From contig RSEF01000005.1 of assembly GCA_003993805.1 (NCBI GenBank), positions 16,982,444 to 17,046,443 of the forward strand: a stretch of 64,000 nucleotides of DNA, read 5' to 3'. Shown here in pieces: positions 27,601-39,600 of this stretch. The stretch's first letter is position 1; every line of letters begins with the position of its first letter. Made by a program: the position numbers and the translations under genes. Source of the DNA: Himantopus leucocephalus. Taxonomy: Eukaryota; Chordata; Aves; Charadriiformes; Recurvirostridae. Below the pieces are notes generated by a model. That model saw only the letters and a list, made by a program, of their open reading frames with translations. It was not told the origin of the DNA and did no database searches.

Positions 27601-30600
27601 AGTAGGTTAAGGTGGCATTTCATTGAAATCTGAATATGATTTCTCTTCTCACTCCCAGCACTTGCACAAAAGGCAAATGGAAATGTGTTCAGAAATCAAA
27701 GTGTTCCTCAACATGTAATCTGTATGGAGAAGGCCACATCACCACTTTTGATGGACAGCGTTTTGTGTTTGATGGCAACTGTGAATACATATTAGCTATG
27801 GTAATCTCCCTCTTACTGCTTACTTTGGCAGTATCTTAGCATCAAGAAATAGCTTGATTTAAATGGCTAATGGCAATATCCTAGGATGCATCTATAACCA
27901 ATAGAGCACTTTGAATCTTTATAAATACTTAAAGTGGTTTTATATTTTCTGCTTATTTCAATACTTGAGATGAAAAGGTTATACTTCTCAAAACACAGTT
28001 TTTTCATGCAATTACAACAAATTTTAGATTTAATAACATGTTTAAATAGTCATTGATACATATGTATTCCGTACCAGCCAACCATATCTTTTAGGGAAGT
28101 GATGTCAGTTTGACTACCAAATCAGAGGTTATCAGCTCCCAGAACAGGCAGAATCAGAGTCATGACATGTTTAAGCTTTCTTTACTTTTTTATGCTTTTA
28201 TGTTTTAAGTCGGAAGACTCCAGACACAGAGTTTATTGAGTCTTTTTGCTTTTTGTCGTTTGTTTTGATTTTTTTTAGGATGGCTGCAGTGTTAATAGAC
28301 CTGTTTCCTCTTTCAAAATTATTACTGAGAATGTCATCTGTGGGAAATCAGGGGTTACGTGCTCCAGATCCATCAGCATTTACCTTGGGGTAAGATCTTC
28401 ATTCTGCTGTTATCCAGCTGAACAGGTATTTTAAGCCCATGTTTCCTTCCCTTTTGGAAGCTTTAGCTGGGTCTTTGAAGTGATGTCTTGAAGTGAAATT
28501 ACATGCTAAACTTCAGTTTTAGTAGAAATTGCCATCACTTTTTTTTCAATTCTCATGTCAATGTTTCAGTCCCCAAACTTCTTGCCTGTGTAGAAGCTGT
28601 AAAATTTTTAACTTCACTGACTCAGCAGTGAATTGTTCAGTCAAAAGATACTGACTCCCCCCCCCTGCCAATGTCAGGAAAACAATAGCATAAAATTGAG
28701 GAAATCTCATCATGGATGGTTAGCAAAATCTCCCCAAATTGCCCTAAGTCCAGGTAATATCTGCAATTCGATCCAGTAGTGAAAATATATCCTGTAGTGA
28801 AACTACAGCAATGAATAGTTACTTAATTTCCACTGCTGTATGACAGCTTCCAGAAATGGATAAGTTTTACTGTTCTCAGTTCTATGGGACAGTAATGCCC
28901 AGTAGTATCAGATCGTCTTAGAGTCCTTCATTATCTGACAGAGAGAAGAATATGACCAGATGAGATTTTATCCCAAGGAACAGTCACTCTAAGCAGTACA
29001 CTTTTGCCACATTACTGACTAAATACTGGCAGTTTCACCTGGTCAGTGGAGTGCTGAAAAAGTTTGTTTGCTTAGGATCCAGTTTCATAAATGCATTCTC
29101 CAGCCAAACCTTTCTGTTGAAACACTGCAGTGTGACAGGAGTAAAGTTATAGGAGTACACATGAAGGTGGGAGATAGTAAAAGAACTCAACACAGAGTGC
29201 TATTTTCTCTGCAACTTCTTGATTATTCTCAGGAACACATGAAAACATACTTCCTCTACTCTGCTGGCTGCATGTAGATGATGACATTATTTCCACCGAA
29301 TGCAGTCAGAGTGCTAGCACACCTAACAACAAGGGTGGAACAATGACAGATATTTTTGTTTCCCATGAAGATTTGCATAAGCATACAAAATAATTCTAAG
29401 GGGGTAAAACAGTCTGTAAAATAGAATCATAGAATATAATAGAATCATAGAATATAATAGAATCATAGAGTGGTTTGGGCTGGAAGGGACCTTTAAAGGT
29501 CATCTACGCCAACCCCCCTGCAATAAGCAGGGATGTCTTCAACTAGATCAGGTTGCTCAGAGCCCCATCCAGCCTTTCCAGGGATGGGGCATCTACCACC
29601 TCTCTGGGCAACCTCTGTTGTTTCACCACCCTCAGCGTAAAAAATTTCTTCTTTATATCTAGTCTGAATCTACCCTCTTTTAGTGTAAAACCTCATTCTA
29701 TCACTACAAGCCCTACTAAGAAGTCTGTCCCCACCTTTCTTAGAAACCCGCTTTAAGTACTGAAAGGCCACAATAGGGTCTCCCCAGAGCCTTCTCTTCA
29801 CCAGGCTGAACAACCCCAACTGTCTCAGCCTTTCCTCATAGGAGAGGTGTTCCATCACTCTGATCATTTTTGTGGCCCTCCTCTGGACCCAATCCCACAG
29901 GTACATGTCTTTTCTGTACTGAGGGCTCCAGAGCTGGACACAGTGCTCCAGGTGGGGTCTCACCAGAGCAGAGTAGAGAGGCAGAATCACCTCCCTTGAC
30001 TTGCGGGCCACGTTTCTTTTGATGCAGCCCAGGATATATTTGGCCTTCTGGGCTGCTAGTGCACATTGCCCGGTCATGTCCAGCTTTTCATCCACCAGTA
30101 CTCCCAAGTCCTTCTTGGTAGGGCTGCTCTCAATCCCTTTGTCCCCCAGCCTGTATTGATACCGGGGGTGGCCCCGACCCAGGTTCATGACCCTGAACTT
30201 GGCCTTCTTGAACCTTGTAGGCCCACCTCTTGAGCTTGTCCACGGCCCTCTGGATGGCATCCTGTCCCTCAGGTGTGTCAGCCACACCACGCAGCTTGGT
30301 GTCAGCTGCAAATTTGCTGAGGGTGCGCTCATTCCCGGTGTCTATGTTATTGATGAAGATATTAAACACCACTTGTCCATCTGGATGTTGACCCCTTGAC
30401 CCCTACTCTCTGGATGCGACCATCCAACCAATTCCTCATCCACCAGTCAAACCCATATCTCTCCCCATCAAATCCATATCTCTCCAATATAGAGAGAAGG
30501 ATGTTGTGGGGGACCATGTCAAAGGCCTGACAGAAGTCCAGATAGATGAAATCCATAGTTTTTCCCTTGTCCACTGATGTAGTCACTCCATCACAGAAGG

Positions 30601-33600
30601 CCACTAGGTTGGACGGGCAGGACCTGCCCTTGGTGAAGCCATGCTGGCTGTCTCGGATCACCTTTCTGTCCCCCATATTGCCTTAGCATAGCTTCTAGGA
30701 GGATCTGTTTCATGATCCTCCCACACACAGAGGAGAGGCTGACAGGTCGGTACTTCCCAGGGTCCTCCTTTCTACCCTTTTTCAAAAGGGGTGCAATGTT
30801 TCCCTTTTCCCATTCACCGGGGACTTCTCCTGACCGCCATGACTTTACAAAAATATGTGGGAATGTCAAGACAGTCTGTAATAGCACAGCCTCTGATCAA
30901 ATGCAATGTGAGACAGAGTAAGGAAAATACTGAAACTTGCTACATTCTAACATCCAGATAAATTTTATTGCAGAATTTGACATTCATACTGCGAGATGAA
31001 ACCTTCACTATTTCCGGGGAAAATCCTGGAGTAAGATATAACGTGAAGAAGAACGCCCTTCACCTGATGTTTGATATCATTATCCCAGGAAAATACAACA
31101 TGACCCTTATCTGGAATAAGCACATGAACTTCTTCATCAAGATCTCTAGAGAAACACAGGTATTGCAGAATAACTTCCTCAGTAAACTGTCCTTCAATTC
31201 AGATTGAAGTGCACATTTGATGACAGTTGTCTTGACTCTATATGATGGCACAGGTTTTTCAGAGATGCCGCTAGCAATTAATTTTCATCATTATCTCCAA
31301 AACAGCAGAGATTTTCACTAGAGGCTGATTTTTAAGTGATTATCCTACCTATCCTTCCTAGGAAATTTTTGAGCGAAGTGCTTGTGTTCTATGCCACTGC
31401 ATGGTTGAATTTGATCACTAAATGATGAGAGTTTACATTTTAGAGGAGAAACACATTCATCCACCGCTGGACAGAACCTCATGCACAAAGTGCTAAGAAT
31501 GTATGAGAGAGTATTTGTAGATCACATTCACTACCAAAGCACAGGAAACTGTCAGTAATCAAAAGGGAAGGCAAGGAATTGTAACTTGCTGAACTGACAC
31601 TGCTGCTTTCATTTAAACTAGGAAACTATATGTGGTTTGTGTGGGAACTATAATGGCAATATGAAGGATGATTTTGAAACTCGAAGCAAATATGTGGCAT
31701 CAAATGAACTGGAATTTGTCAATTCTTGGAAAGAGAATCCTCTCTGTGGGGATGTATACTTTGTAGTGGACCCCTGTAGCAAGAACCCTTATCGTAAAGC
31801 ATGGGCAGAAAAGACGTGTTCCATCATCAACAGCCAAGTCTTTTCTGCCTGTCACAATAAGGTAAGAATTGTTTTGGCTTTCTTTTTATTTATAGGCACA
31901 ATCTGTATTCTACCAAAATGCTCACACTCCAACACTTGATTTTCTCTTCCCCAAAGTGCTTTAATATGTATATATAATGTTTTATGGCTATGTTTTAATA
32001 AAATATACAAAATTTTTTTGTGGCTCTCATTTATGTTAATCTACGTCTTTTCTTATTTGCACTTCACCAGCCCTTTTGTAATCACAAAAGCTAAGTATGG
32101 CCTTAACTGATTAGTTAAAAATATCAGAGTGAAAAAGTACCAGAAATGAGTCAATCTGTTCATGATATGTGGTACTGATCAATGCACCGTTTACTCGTTT
32201 AAAACCATTTAGCCTTTGTTAGAATACTAAACTTAGAGAAAGCCTGAAAACACTTGTTCTCATCAGTAAATCAACAGCATTACTTAGAAGATGCAGATCA
32301 GTCCAAGAGCAAGAGATCATCAACCCCCCTATTTGTTTTAAATTGCCCACTTGTCAAAATGATAATATCACAAGGTTCATCAGAACCAGGCCTTCTGAAG
32401 GAAAACATTCATTTTCAGGAGGTGAAAACAAGTAAGGAATGTGGATAATGCTGCAGTGCTCATCCATACCCATGGAGGGCGCAAAGCTGACAAACTTAGA
32501 CACTTGTGCCTGAATGAATGTGGGGGTTAGTGGTTTTTTTTTAGCTGACTATACATAATATGTTCAGGACTAGTATGAATTTAGAAATACATACCTGGCA
32601 AAACATCATCAGTTTCTGTTGTTGATGTGGAGACACCTATGTTCTGGCTAAGAAGATTTCTATAAAGTGGGACTGCAACTGCTTTGACAAGTGTTCAGAG
32701 GAAATACTAGTACTCGCACTTAATGGAACACATATTGTTTGGCCCAGGAAAAAAATACCTCCTTAACAAATAGGCACAAAAGAATCCTAGAAAATTCATT
32801 ACTTCATTTTCCAATGCAGGTGAACCGTATGCCCTATTATGAGGCCTGCGTTCGAGACTCTTGTGGTTGTGACATTGGAGGGGACTGTGAATGCATGTGC
32901 GATGCCATTGCAGTATATGCCATGGCATGCTTAGATAAAGGTATCTGCATTGACTGGAGGACCCCTGAGTTCTGTCGTAAGTTTCTTTAAGCTCTCTTTA
33001 AACAGGTTTAAGAGATTATTATTGATACAGTGAGTATTATTAATATGGCAACATAGGTAATTGCTTAATAAGCACCTCCTAAGTTACATTTTCTTTATGG
33101 GCAAATAATTGACTTTAGTCACCTGGGTTTATGAAATCTGCAGTTTTCATTTATGCTAAATTAACCAAAATATTTTATCTTTTTTTACCATGGAGTAACG
33201 AGAGTGAAAGTAATGTGGTCACAGAAGGCAGACTGTTTCTTCTTCTGCCACTGTATAGTGAACTGTCAGTTTATCAGCAGAGGGAGTATGAAGCTGTAAA
33301 AAAATACGTTTAATTTTAGCTATGATAAAATCACCTTCTGTGTGGATGTCAAGGAAATAAAGACAGCTGTGTTGGCTGGACACTGTAAAACAGGAAAAAG
33401 GTATCGAGGTGTTCCAGAACACTGTATATGAAGGAAAAAAGAGAATATGTTATAAATCAATGCTAGAGTTGTCATCTTTGATGGTTTCTTTTCAACATTT
33501 CACTCTATCATGCATTAAAAATTGTGGAAATGCCTGCATTTGCAAAAAGGAAACTGACTTCACTGGAGCATAAATTTCAGTTTATATCAGTAGCTGATAA

Positions 33601-36600
33601 CTTCAGTGACAAAATTTTTGATTCAAACTGTTTATTAATTTTGTCTTCCCCTTAATCCTTGAAAATAACCTGCCATTAATTTGAAAAATTCTGATTTCTC
33701 TCTTGCTTTTACCTTTTTTAGCTGTCTATTGTGAGTATTACAATTCTCATAAAAAAACAGGAAGTGGTGACGCTTATTCCTATGGCTACAGCAATGACAA
33801 CTGCACCTGGCATTACAGGCCTTGTAATTGTCCAAATCAAAACTACAAATACGTCAACATTGAAGGTAATAAGCCATACTAGTGTAAACCAGGAAACAGT
33901 AACATAGTAATTATTTTCAATGCTATTTTTTAAATCAGTCATACTGCAGTTAAATAATAGTATTCTAATTGATGCTATTTTTGAAGCAGTTTTGCTGATC
34001 TTTACCTTACTATTACTGCTTTAAATACATAATCAATTCAGTACCTGTACTATATCTAGCTTTATATTGAGCTCAGCCTACCCTGGGGAGAAGTTTTCTG
34101 ACTTGCACCAAATCAAAAGAATATGCTGTACTTAGAAAACGTGTGGAGAGAGCAGTTAGTATTCTTATTAGACAAATGGATATAGTAGGAGAAACCAAAA
34201 AAATTACTACATAGGCAGACCCTTCTTCTAAGAAAGAAAATGCATTGGAAATTCTTACCTGAATAGATGATGTTGCATAACTATTAATAACAGAAATGTA
34301 AGGTATTAGATTATAAATACCATTAATTAAATTATGTTGTCTGAGAAATGTAAAAGAAACTTCTCCTCCCCTTTTTTTCAGGCTGTTACAACTGCTCTCA
34401 TGATGAATACTTTGACCATGAGAAGGAAAGGTGCATGCCGTGTGGTAAGCAGCAACCTATATACTCATTCTCTTACTCTACTGTAACTGGAAAACGATAC
34501 TAAAATATTTGTATATTCTCAAATAAGGTATTTTTCCTAGTACCTCTTAATTAATGGTGAAACACTGGAGGAGGTTGCTCAGAGAGATGGTAGATGCTCC
34601 ATCCCTGGAAACAGTCAAGGTCAGGTTGGACGGGTCTCTGAGCAACCTGGTCTAGTTGAAGGTGTCCCTGCTCATTGCAGGAAGGTTGAATTAGATGACC
34701 TTTAAAGGTCCCTTCCAACCCAAACTATTCTATGATAACAATGAGTGTTCATCCAAACATAACTTTCCTTCAAAATAACCCTATTAACTGTACTGCTAGT
34801 ATGTAAAACTTCAGTTGGTAAATAAAGGAATGAAAAGAACTAATTAGAAGAAGGATTAGCATAGGGAATGCTTTAATACAGAAGCTGGATGAACCTGACT
34901 GATGTTAGTTAGCAACATGAAAAGTTATGTTCATTGTAAATGTGAGTACTTTTCAAAATGTGGGTCTTCCTGACAGTGTATTGGTGTTCTGATCTGCGTG
35001 AGGGGCTGCCCCAGCAGAGCTGTGGGTCTCAGATATATTCAACACCTTTCATTAAAAAAAAAGAACATATAGAATAGGATCAGACCTAGCCAATGGACTC
35101 TTCTTAGCAAATCTCTTTTTAGAGATTTTCTTTAAAATTGTTTTAACTTAAGGTTTATTACCATATGGTTTACTTCAATGAAAACCTATCTTACTAAATA
35201 ATGTTTTGGACAGACTCTATCTGCACAGTTTGTATTTTCATGCAGATGTAAAAAAAGTCAAGGACAATTTCTTTCATATTACAGAATTCTAACCTGTGTA
35301 ACCAGGATGTCAGCTAGTGATCTCATTTACGTACAAAAAAACAAGTTTCTGTTATCCCTGAAAAGGGTGCCCTTAAGCATAAGAATCATAAGAACAGTAG
35401 CAAAAACTTACTCATGTTCATTATTACTATGAGATGTATTCATTGTCATTGTTTAAGTCCTTTGATGTGAACTTTACCACTGAAATATGTAATAGTAAGC
35501 CTTTTCAGGAACATCACTAATACAACCCCTAGAATCCAATATGAAATTTGCCTTGTTTGGAATATTTTAATATTCTTTCATTCGCAAACTTAACCTGTTC
35601 TACCTTTACACAACAGGATATGAAAGCACTAGTACCACACCTGGAACGTCTTCACCTTCAACAGGTTAGTTTACATAGTTGACCAAACTAGTACTTACAC
35701 ACTGCTATATGTCCTAATAAGTGTTTATGAGGTAATATCCTTTTTTTTGTGTGATATAGTGGCGTCACCAGTTTCACATGCATAAGTTACAATGACGAAA
35801 AATAAATTGGTATCATAATTATCACAAAAATTTTCCCAGAAATATTTTTTAGATATCTTAAGAAAAAAATTGTTGAGATAACAGTGTTTCCTGAGTGTAC
35901 TCAGACACTTCCAGATATCAGTAATGAAATATCTCTCTTAGTGAATAAGGACTTCTGTCTTGACCCTGATGGACAGTCGGATCAAGCACACCCTCAGCAA
36001 ATTTGCAGATGACACCAAGCTGAGTGGTATAGTTAACGTGCCTGAGGGATGGGTTGCCATTTAGAGGGACCTGGACAAGCTCAAGAGGTGGGCCTATGTG
36101 AACCTCATGAGGTTCAACAAGGCCAACTGCAGGGTCCTGTACCTGGGTCGGAGCAATCCCCAGTATTAATACAGGCTGGGGGACAAAGAGATTGAGAGCA
36201 GCCCTACCAAGAAGGATTTGGGGGTACTGGTAGGTGAAAAGCTGGACATGACCGGGCAATATGCACTAGCAGCCCAGAAGGCCAAATGTATCCTGGGCTG
36301 CATCAAAACAAGTGTGGCCAGCAGGTTGGGGGAGGTGATTCTGCCCCTCTACTCAGCTCCGGTGAGACACTGGTACTGTGTCCAGCTCTGGAGCCCTCAG
36401 TACAGGAAAGACATGTACCTGTTGGTTTGGGTCCAGAGGAGGGCCACAAAAATGATCAGAGTGATGGAACACCTCTCCTACGAGGAAAGGCTGAGACAGT
36501 TGGGGTTGTTCAGCCTGGTGAAGAGAAGGCTCTGGGGAGACCTTATTGTGGCCTTTCAATACTTGAAGGGGTCCTTATAAGAAATATGGGGACAGACTTT

Positions 36601-39600
36601 TTAGTAAGGCCTGTGGTGGGTAGATTCAGACTAGATATAAGGAAGAAATTTTTCATGCTGAGGGTGGTGAAACACTGGAAGAGGTTGCCCAGAGAGGTGG
36701 TAGATGCCCCATCCCTGGTCAGGTTGGACCAACCATCAAGGTCAGGTTGGATGGGGCTCTGAGCAACCTGATCTAGTTGAAGACATCCCTGCTCATTGCA
36801 GGGGGGTTGGACTAGATGACCTTTAAAGGCCCATTCCAACCCAAACCATTCTACCATGTACAAAATCCCTCAAAAATTTCATCACAGTTCTTAGTGGTTA
36901 CTGGCCATATAACACTTTGACAATTTAAGGTGGTCTTCATGGAAATGTATGACTGAGTATACCAAAATCCTATAGCCTGATCCAGGAAAGGAATCTATAT
37001 GTACTGATCTTAAATTTGTTAGAAATTCCATTAATTTCCCTGAAGACAGATAGTATTGGGAAAACATTACACTGTCGGCTGTGTGAATAATAAAATACAA
37101 TTCCATCTCTGCTGCTATGCACAAGTATTTATACCAAATTCACTTTAAAGTGATAAAGAAAAATGTATAAAGCTTCTGCAAGAATTCCTGTTTAATGTAT
37201 TCACTGCACATAACAGCAAAGGAGTAGATCGGTAACTTCTGTCAAATGTTTCCTCTAAAAGGTAATGGTTTTTAATAGTAGTTACTACTAATATTTATAG
37301 AGAGAGTGTTTTTCCTTCAAAAATAATTTTCAGTTATAGGTATGTTATCAATAGATAATCAAGAACTATTTCTTATCCTTTAATTATTTTTTTCTCTTAG
37401 TAACAACAATGCAGCCTAAAGTAGCAAGAAGCTCTACCACAAGTACCTTACCAACAGTACCTAGTATTTCTTCTTCTGTAACTACTGTATCAACTGAGTC
37501 TACAAATCCAACAATAACCTCAAAAATCACAGTTCCAAGAACTTCATCAGTATCACCTCTTGTCACAATAAAGTCAACAACTGGTAGGTTTTTAGTGTTA
37601 CTGTCTAAAATTACAGCAAACCCACTCTATACATAGTTGAGATATCACTCTATTAGGAAAGCATTGCAAGCTGTCTCAACACCCAAGAATAAGACTCCAA
37701 ATCATGAAGTAGGCAAAGCAGGCTTCCAGAAAGGAGTTTGTAAATCGGAAATGTTCAGAAGTGTAGATCGAAAGTGCATGGAAAGAGAAAGGATGTAGAC
37801 ACTACGTTAAAAATACAACCAAAAATCACTTGTGTGACTCATCTGAGAAGCACATTAGAAGTTCTACAAGTAGTGAGCCAGCTCAGCTCCAGTTGGATTT
37901 ATTAGGTCAGCTTTTGCCTCTTTTCCACAACTGGTTCTGTTACGTAGTCATATTCAATGAGCACCCAAGCTATTAACTCTGAATAATGTAAGCAGGCTCC
38001 AAAGCAGAATCACACGGGTGTCAGTGCAACAGATTTGTCTAGGATTCTAGAGCCCCGCTCTCAGGAGGATGACTCCTACAACATAAATTACTTTCTGGTT
38101 CTATTGCTTGTGGAGACTCATAAAAACATTTAGCTTCCCACCAACACGCACTTCAACTAATAAGCCATCCTGGACCCAGGCTCTCAGGAAAGCAAACTTA
38201 AAAAGAGGTCCCACAGGATTCAAAACACAACTTCAAAAGCCGCCATTGTGACAGATGATTTATGCACTGGAAAAAGGGAAGTTCCTTTGTATGTTGTATG
38301 AAGCATGATGTTATTTAGCTTTGTAATACAAATTACAGAAAGTTGAAACTGTGGCTGATTTGGAACATAAGAATAACCAATTAAATTGTCATATGGGCAA
38401 AGTCCATACAGACTTTAGCTGATAAGTGACAACAAAGCTAACTGTTAAAAAAAATTATATAAAAAATAATCTAATATAGGAAAAACATAGAAAATGAGAA
38501 CAAAGAAAGATATGAGACAATAGAAAACAAATATGAGTAGAGAAAGATTTGGCAAGCTTATGAGAACATGAATGCAAACAATTACATGGAAAATATTCAA
38601 AAGATCAAGGGTGAAAACTAGGTCTCTGGAATATGGGTAGCTTCATAATTTATCTATTTTTAACTATTCAATGAACTGATTACTCACATCATTAATTTAC
38701 CTTTACTCCAAAAGAACATACAACATCAACTTTTACCACACCAAACATGACTACAACCATCACTACCCCGTCTGTAACTACCTCAACAAAAAGAACCATG
38801 ACCACTAAACCAAAGCCTACGCCTGTCGTCTCAACTGCGGCTTCAACAGAGACGGAAAAAGTAAGATTCACCATACCACCCTTCAAGACCACTACCGAAA
38901 AGGAAACGACAACCACCTCAATACCTACTCAAGCCACATCTCACATCACAACTTTCAGCAAGCCTAAACTAACAACAGTAGGTAAATATGACTTTTTGAT
39001 ATCTGCTAGGTGAAGCCATCACTCACAAGACATATGCCAATGTATTCTTGATAAAAAAAACAGGCATTTTTACTAGTTGTCTTAACACCGCAAATAGATA
39101 GAAAAGGACATGGATAACTAAAGAAGTGTGATAAAATTGGAAATTTATGTGTCTTGCCGAGGGAGCAAGCATCTGACACCCAAATACCATCTTAAATCTA
39201 ACATTTCTCTTTGAGGCCATACTCTACAATTCCTCCAAATTTAGGCAAAAACTAACTATGCTTAAACATGAGTTCTTGAAAACTCACAGATGGCAGAATA
39301 TGTGTGTCCCCATTGTAACAAATTCTCCCAAAAATGAATACTGAAAAAATGGAAATTGCACTTCAGGATGTCCAGTACTCCATATGCCAACAAGGACAGT
39401 CTCCTCTGAGTCTGTGTGACAATGTGAATTGCTAGGTTAGCAACTAACACGAAAGGCTATGACAGTGTGTGTGTGGAAGTCTACTGTAGTGGGAGGGCAG
39501 GTGTTACTCTGTCCCAATCCATGCATCTCCCACAAAGTGCTGTTGGGGTGCACACATCTGGGTCTTCTTGTGACAGCAATTACAGTTTCCTCTGAGGAAG

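Noticed and set aside
29421..29470. Short regular repeats that could suggest a CRISPR array
   Set aside because: Units are 18 bases without spacers, AT-rich and at a CR1 3' end, in vertebrate DNA.
29670..30887. Minus-strand open frames of 220, 104 and 98 codons that look like a gene
   Set aside because: They are broken pieces of CR1 reverse transcriptase in a retrotransposon copy, not a host gene.
36218..36762. Plus-strand open frames of 120 and 158 codons in MUC6 intron 28
   Set aside because: Same CR1 ORF2 end, in two frames, in the sense-oriented copy.
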